Below, in pieces: positions 26,140-39,500 of a DNA stretch of 64,000 nucleotides. This DNA is from Myrica gale (Eukaryota; Streptophyta; Magnoliopsida; Fagales; Myricaceae). Position numbers and translations under genes: made by a program. Location: contig OZ005604.1 of NCBI GenBank assembly GCA_963930655.1, forward strand, positions 754,001 through 818,000. Reading direction: 5' to 3'. A model generated the notes under the pieces. It was given only the letters and a program-made list of their open reading frames with translations. It did not search any database and was not told the DNA's origin. The number at the start of each line of letters is the position of its first letter. The first letter of the stretch is position 1.

Positions 26140-27530
26140 ACACGATTACCACCATTTCAAAATTTGATTTGATCCAAATTAGTACATAAACGTTTTCTGC
26201 AGACTGCATGCCAACATCTATTGCACAATATGCCGTTGGATAGGCCGGTGGCTGGCCTGCCGCATTAATTCTGATGACACTGAACTCTATTGATCAGATC
26301 CCTATAACCTCAACAGCCAGAGTACAATTTTCACAGGACCTACACCTTATCGCGTAGATATCTGTGTCACTGATCTGTTACCTTTTATTGGGTTAAAATC
26401 TCAGGACGCATTGATTAAGTAGATGCTGTCCTTTTCATTAGCTAGGTTGACGAGGCTCAGTGCTATTTAGTATATGAAAAGAAATGCTCCAGCGGCCTCC
26501 ACGTTCAGTGCAATATTCTATAACGCGTTCGTAGTGCCCTTTAGTTTCTAATTAGGTGGTGTTTAAACTCAACCAACTTGACCCGGTCTTCAACACATTC
26601 ATCTCATGAGGTTGTCTTTGTGGCGTAAAATTTTAGTGTTGTTAAAATTTTAGGTATTGGGTTTAGTGAAAAAGTGAAGAGAGAGGTAATTTTTTATATT
26701 TTTTATAGTAAATAGTAATGATTTGATGGGGAGAGAGAGATTATATTGTAATATTTAATTGTGTTAAAATTTTAGAGAGGGTAAAATTTTAGTATACAAA
26801 CGCACCCGAAGTACTAGAAACTTTGAAAATTGGCTTTTCACTGACATAATCTTCTATGCTATTACGTACAAGGAGTAGTGATCTTTCAGCAATATGAAAA
26901 GCAAATTTTACCTCTAAAATCTAAGGTAATGACTGTCCAAGACTAATTAAGTCCCCTATTAGTTAGGTGAATTAAATGGACTTGTTTGAGTGACTAATTT
27001 GCATTTATTTATGAATTCATGAGATTTTATATATATCCAATGAATCTTCTCTAAGCTAGAAGGAGCTGAGTAGTTTCCTACAGATTAAGATGCCTACAGG
27101 CAATGAAGGGAAACGATCGAGAAGAAAAATAATAACATTTCCTTTGGCTGGCTAGCTATAACAATAAATTAATAGGCTATTGAGCTTTACGAGAACTATA
27201 TATATATATATAAACTCATTGCAAAGGATAATGCATGACTTGAATTTTAAGCATGTGCATGATCACACGAAACCATCTACCTAATTAGTTGCGTAGTTGC
27301 GGTCTTTTACAGTACAAATTAGGTGGTGTTTAAACTCAAAATTTTGTTTCTAATAAAATAATTATAAAAAATTATCCAGAATTTCTCATCACCTCGTTCA
27401 TTTTAACTAGAAGTAAATATAAAAAAACATTCAAATCAACTCTCTTCACTGTTTCACCAACTCCAATTTCTCTAAATTTTAATACTCAAATAAATTTTAC
27501 CTTTATTTAAACCAACCAACCAAACTAAGA
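26140..27530. other. Intergenic AT-rich DNA with diverged MITE copies
   Basis: No gene is recognised. Diverged copies of the AAAATTTTA MITE family lie at about 26622-26812 (inverted relative to the 24298 copy) and 27310-27500. The phrase TTAGGTGGTGTTTAAACTCA appears twice, at about 26552 and 27320. Confidence 0.45.
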
Positions 27531-27542
27531 AGATCAGTCTTA

Positions 27543-27722
27543 GGACACGTTTGTTTACAAAAAGATCCTCAAGATTTTTTTAATCTTCACAATTCTACAA
27601 CCAAACATAATTTTTAGCACCACATAAAAATAACTACAACACGCATACCAATAAAGTCAACATCACATAAAAATTCTCAAAACACAAAAAATCCTCACAA
27701 AACTCCTTAACCGAACATCCCC
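27543..27722. mobile_element. PIF/Harbinger-like MITE with TTA duplication
   Basis: A 180-bp element starting GGACACGTTTGTTTAC and ending TTAACCGAACATCCCC. It is flanked by TTA at 27540-27542 and 27723-27725. The ends are imperfect inverted repeats. Similar sequence occurs in inverse orientation at about 28520-28690 and at about 42816-42984, where the start reads GGGCATGTTCGGTTGAG. Confidence 0.6.
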
Positions 27723-28408
27723 TTAGTAAAAGTCCAAATCAAATCCGAATAATGCGCAAAAACATCGGAGTGACCTACTGAACTAATCATAAAGGCAGTC
27801 CATCGAGCTAAATGGTGTCCTTCCACACTAACACCACATTTAACATTTAAGTAAGTCTTGCTCGTGAGATATAAGATTCAAACTTACCCATACATACCAA
27901 TACCAATTGGATATGATTCGGTTAGGAGCGAAAGTCTGTATTTCTTACTATTGCACTAACGTCCTGAGAGTTATTTCTTAAACACTTTTAATGTATTTTA
28001 TTTTTAATTGGCATTAATATTTCCCATTATTCATTTTACCTCTGATCTTTTTAGCCACGCATCCACAAGAAAAAACAAGAGAAAAACCAAAAACAAAGTT
28101 GAAACTTGAAAAGCCAGATCACAGAACAAAACAATATATATATAGAATACTATACGACAGCGACTGTACCGAGTAAAAGGAGACTGGTCCATTAGCCGAG
28201 TAGAGGAACCCCACGAAGATCATGTTTTGGGCTGCTTGAAGCCCAATAGACCACCTTAGAGAAATAGAAGGTCCAGAACTAAGCCCATGGGCCCTGGTGA
28301 AGTACAAGACAGTGGGCGGGGCAAGAGGAACAGAAATGCATCTGACGTACTTTTCAATCAAATATTCATTGAGCTTTTGGTGGTCTTTATATAGAGTCGT
28401 TACAAAAA

Positions 28409-28410
<2 letters not shown>

Positions 28411-28457
<47 letters not shown>
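28411..28457. repeat. (AT)n microsatellite
   Basis: An uninterrupted AT dinucleotide run of about 46 bp in intergenic DNA upstream of the tetraspanin gene. It creates artificial IY-repeat open frames on both strands, which are not genes. Confidence 0.95.
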
Positions 28458-28459
<2 letters not shown>

Positions 28460-29227
28460 ACCCGCCACAAATTGACAGCAACTGATCAATACAATCGACT
28501 ACAGGATATATGATCGGTTAGAGTGTTTTTTAAGGATTTTTTTTTTGTATTTAGAGAATTTTTGAATAAAATTAATTTTATTGATATGCGTGTTATAGTT
28601 GTTTTTAGGTGATATTAAAAAACGTATTTGGTATGTATATTCTCATGATTCAAAAAAATTTTAGAATGCAAAAAAACGAACAATACCTTAGTTTTGGTCA
28701 ATTAAACGTTCTCATACTGCTCCAAATTTCATCCCCTTCAAGTGGTTGGACACAACCTATTCGCATTCAATCCTCCGTATCTTTCTAATTTGGTCATTTT
28801 TTGTGTAAAAAATGTTTTGAATATTTTAAATAATGTGTTTAATCATATCCATTAAATTTTGAAGATTTTAATCTTAATCGTCGTTCAGCATGCTTAACAC
28901 AATAATCTTTGCCACGATAACAAGACTCGGTTACTAGTACGATCTATTTGACATTGACCGTGTGTAAATCTTAAATTGTCTTCCTTAATTGAAAATATAT
29001 ATTTCATGATCAGAAAATGGTTTTTTTTTCCCTCACTCGAAGAAGAATCAAACCAAATGGACAAAAAAACAAAAAGGAACAAACGCAGAACACTCGAACT
29101 CAGATCTACGCACACTTCCCCGTCTCTATCTCTCTCCGGATTCTCGTTAGTTTTCAGGGGTTTGAAATTTTGATGCCACCTCCGAATTATATCAAAGCTT
29201 ATAGGTTATTAACTTCAGATTTCAGAG

Positions 29228-32200
29228 ATGCGACCCAATTGTTTCCACGTTTCCTTAGCTTTCGTCCTCAAAGTCCTGAATTTTCTTCAGGCTTTCGTTG
29301 GAGTTTCCATCATAGTCTACTCTGCATGGATGCTCAACCAGTGGAATCACCACATCCCCGTGTCTCCACCGGCACCGCCGCTGCCACCTTCGGCTCCATC
29401 ACCAGCTGCTTCTCTTTCCCTTTTCTTAAATTCTCAACCAGCTTGGGTTTCTAACCCGATCACTACGGTCGCTATTGCGGCCGATATGGTTTCTGGATTT
29501 GATGGGGTTGAGGTCGATTTGGATGCGTTTCAGCTTCCCTCTCCTTGGTATTGCAATTTTCCGCAGTGTAGCTTTATTTGTTTTCGTTCGTCTCTTTTCT
29601 CTATGAATGGTTATCGAGATTTTGACCAGAAAAAAAGTGACTGGGTATTAAATGATGATCGTACGGATGTCCTGGATTCAATGCCGTAATTGTTTATCCC
29701 AAGCTCAATTAATGGGGTCAAAATTACTATTGATTGTAATTTAAGTTTGAATTTGGGAAATGAGGTTTTTTGCTTTAAACGATTGATTTTTTTTAATCAT
29801 TTTTAACTTCGATAGGTTTTTGTGATTGTTTTGCCATTGCAAATAGCTTGGGTCTTCTTTGTTTGAGGCGATTAGGATTGCATGTGTTTGCATGTATACT
29901 TGTTCACGGGACTACGAGTTGGTTTTATTCTCGAGTGTTGGTGCTTATTTGGATTCATTGGTATCGGATTTGATGGGAACCCATATGACAGTTCTAATTA
30001 ATGTTGTGAGTCTTTCACGGTTTATTTTCACTGATGGTTAGTATCCACTGCTATTCAACTGGGATTTTTTTTTACTTCTCAATTGTAATCCGGGCTTGCA
30101 ATCTGTTATTGAGCGATTGGTTATCTGCCTTTGTGCTTTCCGTGGTTCCTTTGCATTGGAAGTTTGGGATTAGAGGAGGTTCATACTACTATTAATTTGA
30201 TGCTTCTTTCTTCTGGCAGGTTCATCTACTCTTTCATGGGAGTGGGCGTTCTCCTATGTTGCATTACTTTCATAGGTTGTCTTGCTGCTGAAGTGGTTCA
30301 TGGCTGCTGCCTGTGTTTTGTATCCATCATATATGAAGTATTTGAGTTTTCCAACTTGACTTGGTTAAGAAATTAATCTCCATGTATCCAAGTGAACTTT
30401 CTATCCTTGAACTTGATAACAGTTTCATGGTGGGCATGTCTAATTCATTTTGCTAGTGGAATTGAAGGCAATTAAGCAATTAAAGTTTGTGTTTATAATT
30501 CTATTCCCTTGGACTTTTCCTTTTAACCTTTTTTAAAATCACAGTATGCTGTCCTCATAACAGTACTCATACTAATAGAGGCGGCTCTGGTGGCATTTAT
30601 TGCAATTGATCAAAGTTGGCAAATGGTAATTCTTTTCTTCGTTAAATGCATTTCACTAATACTTAGGTGCATTATCTTCATCTTGCATATTTGTCCTAAA
30701 TAATGTTGAAATATGTTTACTACCTCTACAGGATCTTCCATTTGATACCACTGGTGAACTCGAGAGCCTTCGATCTTTCATTTCAGACAATATAGAAATC
30801 TGTAAATGGGTTGGTATTGCTGTGGTTGCGATTCAGGTATGTCATAACTGATATCTGATATCTCTAGCTCAATTGATATCTTGTTGACTCGTGAAATCAA
30901 GACCCATTGGATGCATGTGTACTTACCAAATTAAAAGGCGGGGTGGGGTGGGGGGACTAAGGACGCTGATCTTTAAGATGTTAGCATATTATATAAGTGG
31001 TCAATCAATAATTTAGGAGTCAGCTTTTAGCAGTTGCAGCTCTTCAGTTGGAACAAATGTGAAAATCTTGAGGGAAAGAAAATCTTCATTTTAGTGTCAA
31101 ACTGTTGGAACTCCATTCCATCTTAACCCCTAGGCTCTATATTGAATTGTTGACAACTACATCAGAAGCTCATTCTACCTGTTAAAACTTCCAGTGAGTT
31201 TTGAAAAGGTAAATACAATGTTCCAAGTTCCAACTATGGTTTTATGATCTCAGTTCGTAATATTCAGCTTGAAGCTGCCAATTCCATGGGTTCTAGTGCT
31301 TTGTAAAGCAGGTTTCATTGTGCAGGGGATGTTACTAATGTCGGGGTTCTAATGATATTTGAATAAAGATCCTAATGTAGAGCTCTCGTAAAACAGAAAC
31401 TCAGAGGAGAGCCAAACCTCCTATGGAGCCATTTTGAGGAAAGAATTTGAAAGCATGGAAGAAGTATATGTTAATGAATCTCTAGGATTGAGGAACTGGA
31501 TTGTGCTTGGAGTTTTGAGATCTATCGATGATGTTCATTAAACTCTCAACCTACACATTAAAGAGTTTAGAAGAAGGAGAGTACCAAATCTGATATGCTT
31601 CCAATGTGAAAAGTATTGCGTAGCTAGGATGGGAGATCCTTTTCCTGGTTTTCGACTACTTTGTTAAAGGAAAACAAGTTCTTGCATCCTTTACCGTAAA
31701 CCTCAATAACCAACAGAAATATGGATGGCTATGACAGGCATTTTACCACTTGCAATAGCATGTTCTTGTACGTGTCTTTCTTTCATGTCCATGAACAAAA
31801 ACGATCCATTAACATTCTATAGTTTCTCCTTCATCACTGAAAACATCTATTTGTTAGAGATTTTTGTTTCTCCAGTTCTGTTATATTTGAATAACCACAC
31901 CCAATGGGGTAAACTGCTGTGTTTCTATCTGTTATATGTTTATTGGATCTGTTTTTTCTCTCTCTTTACATGTAGTTTTTTTTTATTCAATTTCAGGCCT
32001 TATCAGTACTACTATCAATAATTCTGAGAGCCATGGTTTCTACTCGGAGGACCGACATTGAATATGAGGATGACTATGATGGTAAGGGCAGAACTTGGGA
32101 GCCACTGCTAAACCCACAATCAAGCCAACCCTCTGGGTCAACCAAGACTGATGGCCGAGGGACTCACTCCGACATTTGGAGCTTAAGGATACGAGAGAAG

Positions 32201-32918
32201 GTATCTTGTTTCTAGTAGTAATGATAAGTCGAAAATACATTTATGACTGCTCTTTCTGGTATTACCCAGTCAGAGACTTAGATGTTATTTATTTATTTGA
32301 AAATGCTGGTGTCCATTGTATGAGACACATAAGTAGAAAAACATCCATACAGAGTTCATTCCTCATATTGTTTCAGATAAATTGTCATTTTTTGACCCCT
32401 GATAAGTGATTCCTTCTTAACTGGTTGACACCTACGTACTAGATAAATAAGCATGTATGAGCTTAAGGATACGAACATACAAAACCATCACTTTATGCAA
32501 GTGTGCTTACTTTGTGACAAATATCGTGAGATTGGCCTTGCATACAGATGCATTAACGATCTGGGTGGCTGATAAGAAATAAGGAACTTTCCATTTGCAC
32601 ACCTCTAGGTGTAGGGATTCATAGCGTGGATGAACAAATATTGCTAAAATAATTATTTGTTTTGACCTAATCCTTGCTGCTAGGATTGGATATTCTGGAC
32701 AACAATATGTTTGTTTGTACTTTGGTAATGTACATAGAACAATTTTGAACTTCACTACTATTTCTTTTAGACAATCCCTTTTTTTATTTTTTTTCTTTGT
32801 GGAGCCTCTGTTGGTAGTGTAAGCACAAATAGGTAATGATTCCATTTTGCATTTCTGCGTGCAGTATGGATTGAACACAAATCAGAACTCATCAGTGAGC
32901 ACAAACTCGAGGCAGTGA
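29228..32918 (+). CDS. Tetraspanin-18-type membrane protein
   Basis: Six exons join in frame: 29228-29547, 30220-30319, 30545-30625, 30732-30836, 31997-32200 and 32865-32918, giving 287 residues. The N-terminus [19 protein letters not shown] leads into the first membrane span ([17 protein letters not shown]). A proline-rich loop follows, then spans 2 ([19 protein letters not shown]), 3 ([19 protein letters not shown]) and 4 ([19 protein letters not shown]). The C-terminal tail is acidic and cytosolic ([23 protein letters not shown]). This matches the Arabidopsis tetraspanin-18/TOM2A-homologue group as remembered. Family members organise membrane microdomains, and TOM2A relatives support tobamovirus multiplication. 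The start ATG opens the conserved MRPNC motif; an overlapping frame from 29017 is a shadow. Intron 4 is about 1.2 kb. Confidence 0.92.
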
Positions 32919-32999
32919 AGGCCAGAGAATGTTTCCATCTGATAGGGCAGAAACAGAGCATCAGTATGGTCTGCTTTATGTCAATACCGAGTATATACC

Positions 33000-34430
33000 A
33001 TTGCTTTGGAGATTTCCCATTCTTTTCCTTGTTGAAGTGTTCGTGATGTATAGTCATTTATCAAAATGCGTGCTAACTTGCTATTGTTGCCGGTAGGGAA
33101 GTCCTTATGAGTCGTATGTTTTCTTCGTGAAACAAGAACCCTTGTTGTCTTGGTTAATGCTGTGTTTTTCATTGTCGTTCAAAGAAATTTGTGGATGATT
33201 CTAATGTAGGCTGTAAAAACATAGAAAATCGATTGTTTCAAGATCGTCAAAGCCCCGAAACCGAGGGAAAATCTGACTCATAAACAATACCTGTGCATAA
33301 AAACTATTGCAAGTGGACTCACCCAAAACACTTGCATTCATGCCCACAAATGACAATGCATGCCTTGTCATTGCGCTCTCTCTCTCCCTCCCTTTTCTCT
33401 CTCTTCTAAAAGCGGTGCTATAGATGTTCTTTGGCTGTTCCTTCTGCAAAAAATTCTCAATTTCCCTTTCATGTTTTCTCGCTGCTGCTCTAGAGGCAGT
33501 TAACAGATCCCATGATATCTTATTTGTTGATTTTGAAACCACGATTGCTGACAGTCGAGAGATCTACTGCCGCCTGTGCTTGCATCTAAAAACTGCCTTG
33601 ACTGGTAGTCCGGATTTCCTCTTGAATTGCATCCTACAAATCCTTGTTTCTGCCATCGGCAAATCACTACTACCCCTACTAATTGCTGTCCCTCCTCTCC
33701 TCTTTGGTACGCTTGTACCCTGTGGGAAATCTGTTCTCTTGGCGTTATATTTCCAGTGCCCGTTTATATTACTGATCTGAACACTTGGGGGACACCTTTT
33801 TCTTTTGTTGCGGCTTCTGTTATGCAGCCTTTTGAACTTCGCATGAATTTCTTGATGAAATTTCTTGAATGCGTGCTCAGTGGAAAGAAAAAAGGACTAG
33901 AAAATCAATTTCAGAACATTTGCTTCTCAACAGACAAGGTGATAATCAGGGAAGGATTGACTTAGAACCCAAGATATAGCCAAAAGGACATGGTTTGATA
34001 GAACTGCACTAATTGATACAAAGGGGAAGGAGAAATATAAACAAGGTAAGGACTTGACTCTGGAGAGTTGAACTGCATCTCTCTTTTCTCTCAGACACGC
34101 ACATGGACAGCCCGAGGCAAATCTCGGTGCCCTTCCATTGTTTTAGAAGTTTTGACTCCCCTGATCAATTTATTATTTACCTAATTTGTTATGTACTGAA
34201 CTTATCACTTTGGTCTGAAAGTGCAGAGAGAGAGATGCTAAACAGTAGTTGATAGTCACGGGATGTCTTGGCTGAGCCGATTTTTTAACTTCTAGACTGC
34301 GTATAAAATTTTGGTTGGCAATGTCTGTACAAACCAGGAATCTTCTTCTTTTACTACTAGAGAACTGCACCGTCTTTTTCCTGTTCCCTTTTGACTAAAT
34401 TGTTCTCCCTTTCTAATATTTTATGAGTGG
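33000..34430. other. Intergenic region downstream of tetraspanin gene
   Basis: 3' flank of the tetraspanin gene followed by DNA with short open frames on both strands (for example 33424-33780 plus and 33201-33542 minus). They overlap one another and show no domain or splice logic. No gene is called. Confidence 0.45.
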
Positions 34431-35110
34431 AAGGGTGGTAGGGGTATCAATGTAGCGAACTCCCCTCAGCATAGGGGCTCGCTCACTACAAGTGTTGGAT
34501 TGAGGCATAAATGCCGCATATAAGGGGAACCTCACAATAGTCTCGAGTCTTGACTTCCCATGGGTATGTCTATAGGGACTCCCACCCGCTAGGGCTGAAT
34601 AAAATCAGACCGCGGACCGAATCAGACCGAATTTACGGTCCGGTCTGGTCTTTTTTTTTTTTAAATGAGGTCTGGTTTGGTCCATGCCTTTTGACAAATC
34701 AGTCCGAACCAGATCGGATCGCATTTATTAAAATAAATAAATCATTTTTTATATTTTTTAATACAAATTACAAACTTAAAAAATTAATTTTAATCTAAAC
34801 TAAAACTACATTTTTATATGTTCTTCTCCCTTCGAAATTAATTTAATTTTTTTAAAAAAAAAATTAAACCTGTCCAGACCGCATTTGGATTCCGGTCCTC
34901 TATTTTAGTAGGACCGGAAATCCGGTTTGCAGTCCTACCACCCGCTGCCTATAATCATAGGGGCTCTCACTCACTGTACGTGTTGGATTGAAGTATAGCT
35001 GCAGCAGCCAATGTGGGACCTCACCATATTCCCAAGTCTCCTTGGGCATGTTCATAGGATCTCCCACCCATTGCAGGTGTTAGATTGAGTCATAGTTACC
35101 ACAACCAAAA
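34430..35110. repeat. Diverged direct repeat units interrupted by a hAT-like element
   Basis: Two diverged copies of a unit with AGGGGCTC, CTCACT, GTGTTGGATTGA, GGAACCTCAC/GGGACCTCAC and AAGTCT/GAGTCT ... TCCCACCC lie at about 34435-34589 and 34945-35075, with part of a third to 35110. The element at 34590-34937 sits between the first two. The units look like an old tandem duplication of non-coding DNA. Confidence 0.5.
34590..34937. mobile_element. hAT-like MITE with perfect 8-bp target duplication
   Basis: A 348-bp element beginning TAGGGCTGAATAAAAT and ending GTTTGCAGTCCTA. It is flanked by CCACCCGC at 34582-34589 and again at 34938-34945. The 8-bp duplication and TAGGRCTG termini identify a hAT-type non-autonomous element. 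The interior is rich in GGTCYGGTC motifs and AT tracts and has no coding capacity. The perfect duplication suggests a fairly recent insertion. A diverged relative lies at 5272-5600. Confidence 0.8.
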
Positions 35111-35227
35111 AAGGAGCCTCACTGCAGCTACACGAAAGTGTTAACTTATATATATATTGCAAAATATAAAAGGGAATACAATTGACGTTAATAAAACCAA
35201 AAGTCTGAGAGCGAGCCGCTCACTGAG

Positions 35228-35400
35228 CATGGAGGTGGGCTTGTTGGTTAAGTATTCTTGGTACCCAATACTCCACGAAAGTGTAACTAAGTAATGCAGT
35301 TGGGAGGTTCGATCTAAAAATCTTCGTCCCTACCTTCACTGCAAGGTGACCGCATTACCAGTTGGACTACCACTTCCCTAGTTTTCTTCTTTTTAATTAT
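35228..35400 (+). mobile_element. tRNA-derived SINE-like element
   Basis: The segment begins GGTGGGCTTGTTGGTTAAG, which resembles a Pol III A box. About 75 bp later it carries GGGAGGTTCGATCT, which matches the B box core GGTTCGANNC. It ends GGACTACCACTTCCC before a T-rich tract. This is the head structure of tRNA-derived SINEs. I cannot name the family and see no clear target duplication. Confidence 0.5.
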
Positions 35401-35409
35401 ATATCCTAA

Positions 35410-36540
35410 AATTGTACTGAATTTTGGTTCTGCCAAAAGATTGCCATCGAAGATACTCTCAACAAGTTTTTTAATCGATCTGAGCCAATAATATTATTAA
35501 TGATGCTCCCCCCACAAGCTATCAGATTGTTAGACCTCTTAAATGCCATTTTTTTTTCCTTTTTGCTTTTTTTTTTTGGGTAACTGCTTGATAATGTGTT
35601 ACATTAGCCTTGTCTCGGATGATGCATGGGCCCAAAAGTTACACAGGCATGATGGTGATGCCAACACTATTGCATCCCCTATTAAATGCCCCGTAACATG
35701 CTTTCTCCTTATGTTTCTCAATCACGGAACCGCCTTCCATTTTATGTTTCTGCACCAATCCCATTTCTTCAATCGGTTTCGTAGGGCTAATCACCACAGG
35801 AGTTCATGAGGTGCTGCAAGAAGCATTAAATCTGGTACCGCATGTCCATGTTTTGGACCACATTTTGGTTTTAGCATGGACACTCCATGTGTGGGGAGAA
35901 GAAACAAAACATCCTCAGAAGTTGCTGGTCGTCTTATCCATTCCTTCTGCTTCTTTTTCATCAGAAGAGGAGATGGCAAGTCTGATTGTTTGTCGAGGCT
36001 GCTAAATTTCATTAGCTTCTCAATCAGCTTTCAGGAAATTTGACCAGGCAAGGCAACAAGCAACTGGCTCAAACCATGGCATCAAATGTCAGTTAAGCGT
36101 TTGAGAAATTTTAGCCGAGGGTCATATTTCCTCTCTGCATAGCTTCAACCATTAAGATATGGTAAACGTAGGGATAACATTCTTTATCCCCCTTAGTGTT
36201 GTTCGCATGCTGATCATGAGCAGGGTAGGGAAGCATGGTAGGTAAATGCTTTACCTACCATGGTGGGAAACGAGGAAAAGAGAATCCATAAAAAAACCAA
36301 AAAACGAGCTCTAGGTTCTCAATCCTCATAAGGCTACTACCATTAAAGAAAGGAAGCTCCGACAGTCGACTGACACCTCTATACAGATATAATCCGACAA
36401 TTGAAATAAACAAATTTCAGACAAACACTACTTTAAATATTTGCAATATGATGGGGGAGTAGGGCCATCATTGTTGAAAGTCAAATACCCAAATAATAGT
36501 GTTACAATATTATGACAAAAAAAAAAGAATGCAAAGCCTC
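35410..36540. other. Intergenic region before the TRM gene 3' end
   Basis: No gene is recognised. It holds short overlapping frames and, from about 36300, the 3' flank of the TRM-family gene. Confidence 0.45.
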
Positions 36541-36541
36541 T

Positions 36542-39500
36542 TCACAGCCTACCTGCCAAATCAACCACAACCTCTTGCACAAGCTCTTCCAGCAACTTCC
36601 ACTCTATTTCCTTTCCTAAATTATCTATTTCCAATCCCAGAAGCTCATCCCACCCTCTTCCCACAACCTCTTTTCCCACCAGCCTCTCCACCACCAGGCT
36701 GTTGATGTCCCCACCATCCTCCAAAACACACCTCCCCTCGTTAGAAATCCATTTGTGCATCTGGGTCCACACCCAGTCAACCAGCATAGGTGATGCCTCT
36801 AAGAGCCTGCCCTTGGCCCCATTACAGGGCCTTCCCATTAGGCACTTGTCTGACCCATAACCTGTGATTTCCACTAGGGTAGCATTGACACAATCAAATA
36901 CAAGCTTCCAATTTGATCTCCGTTGCCTTCGCTTAGCCTCGGGCAGAAAATCCAGGTCATAAGGGGTGGCAAATTTGTCCCTCAATGATGGATCCAATGG
37001 ACTTTCAAGCGAATGCAATCTAGCAGAAAATGTCTCAGTTCGCACCTCGCCATCAAGACCAGCTACTGATAGTAGTTTTTGCGCAAGGGCCAGCCACTCT
37101 TGTTCATCCTCCTCGGTGCCTGGGGAAACTGAAGGTTTTACTGTATATCGGGTGGCTGTCTCTGCACAAGAATCATCCCAGGACAGTGTCCGAGCAATTG
37201 ATTCTATAGGTGGTGATTTGTCAATTAAATTAGACTTAATAGACCTTCCTGTTGAATTGAAATAAATTCAACGATTAATCCATGAGGTCAAAACAAACGA
37301 AAATTTCCACAGCTGAGAGAGTATATACCCTGGTGTTCCAGCTTCACAGTGCCAGAGGACTCTAGAGAAGTGTTATCATCTTCAAACGGTGGTTCCAATA
37401 CTGAAATTGGACTCGGCTGGTCCTGATTCTCATTCAAATTTCCAGGCATTATAGGGTTGGTTACAGAGAACCCTAACTGCAATTAGTAAAGATAACTCTT
37501 AATGACATACTACCCAACACCACCACCAAGTACAAAGTTCTCAATTATATTGCTGGGATAAGCTTGTGATTTATCAGTTTCCTTGTGTGAGCAAGTATGT
37601 TAGAGACATTGTCAAACAAGGGTATCATGATTGCATTTATTTTGCTTACATGCTGCTGTGTTGTGTGCAAACACCAAATCAGTGTACAAGTAACATACAT
37701 TCTACTCATGACAGTGTGCGATTTCTGCTCCCACTGGCCTCTTATTACAATCTAGCTAGCATTTTTAACGTTTACTGCTGAAAGGGTATATAGTTCTCAT
37801 GAGTTGAGAGTAAGGGTGAACCATGGACACGCAGCACGTGGTAATTAATATCTTTCTAGTATGTTGAGCACTGTTAGAGATGCTAGCTAAGTTTAAGAAT
37901 CTGGACGAAGGTTAAAAAGCAATCACAAAGCATGACCAAAAACAAAGAAAGAGACTTTACACTACCTCACAAGTTGCTGTGCCTTGGATTTGTCTCATGC
38001 TGGTCACATCAGGAGAGGTTTTTCCCAATGATCCATGTGATGTAGGACAGAGGCCACCATCGTTAACGCATCGAGAAGTGGCATCACTAGTCACTCCAGG
38101 AGGATGCAATGGAGATCCACGCCTTCCAGAGCTAGCAGATTGAGCATCATCTTTAAACTGAGATGCAGCAGATTTATCTTTACTTGATTTCTTATTCCTA
38201 GAGAAAAATAAACTCGAAACTTTCCCCTTGAATGATGATGTCATGCTCTTTGCCTTTGTCAGCTCCTTGGGAACATGTGTTTCGCCAGCCTCAGGAGCAG
38301 AAACTTCAACATTGAGCCTGGCACCATATACCGTAGAAGATACAGGAACTGATTTTGACCTCAGAAGATTGTTTGGAGAATCAACCAAAACTAATTTATT
38401 TAAGTTATAAGTTAAGCACGACACTGATTCCACCTGTTCTTGTTCCTTAATTATATCCTTGTCCTCAGATGTTACCGCCTTTTTAGTGTCTGAAAGAGCA
38501 AGCATCTCACCCAGAGTACTCGAGCTTCTCCGAGCATGCCGTTGTTCTTGAGAACTCCCATTTGATGCCATCATAGCCCATCTTTCAGAAAGTCGCTTCT
38601 TTGCTTCCCTACAAACTGATGACTCTGGAGAGCATGAGGCACGGCTGAAGGAGGAAGAAGAATAAGGGCTACCAAACTTATTAATGTAATCCCACGAATG
38701 CCTAGGAGACGGTGACATGACTTCTGTATCACAAAGATTTCCCACCGCATACTCATTCTCTGATTTGTTGAATGAACTCTCATCCCCAGTATAGCCATTG
38801 GAGAAAACAGAAGACACTAAAGTCTCATCCCTTCGAAGACCCATCAAATTTTCACGTATCTGCTGAGTGATCTCCTTTGCCATTTCCCTTGATTCTAGAG
38901 CCTCATCATCTTTGGTTTCCTCATATAAGCTTTCACACTGTACCATCTTTGGTGATAAGGAAGGTGAAGAAACAACAGCCTTGATGTCCTGCGGCTTGCC
39001 AGGGCTAGGCTTCAATACCACTATTCGAGTTGGTTGACCGGGGTATTCATCATCTTTCTGATGCGCGGAGGTAGGAGAACATCCAGAGTCAGTTTTGTTC
39101 CACGGAACTGCTTGGCCCACTTGCGCTGGCTTCTTTATTTGTCTATCACACTTCTTCCCCGATCCTACGAATTTGTCACTGTCAACCATCTTTGAAGGTC
39201 TAAGAACCGTGATACGCTTTGTCTCAGGAGGTGGAGTAATAGACTTCAGATCATAAAGACGTTGAGAAAATAAGGAATTTGGTTCTTGTAAAAATTTGAG
39301 GAATAAATCTTTATTGGAACTTAAAACTTCCAAAGCATCTTGAAATTCCTTAGACTGGCGAAGTTTCTCATCCGTAGCCAGACGTTTTGCTTCCATGAAC
39401 TTCTGGCGAACAAGAGCCACCTTTTTCTCGTTCATCTTTCCACTATGCCTTTCCTTCTGTGGTGATTTATTCTTTGCATAATTTGTCTTTTCAGATTCCT

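Noticed and set aside
28119..28485. Open frames of 120 and 62 codons with IY repeats on opposite strands
   Set aside because: They are translations of the (AT)n microsatellite at 28411-28457 with unrelated flanks.
29017..29454. 145-codon frame upstream of and overlapping the tetraspanin first exon
   Set aside because: It is out of frame with the conserved MRPNC start and only partly overlaps the true exon, so it is a shadow plus 5' leader.
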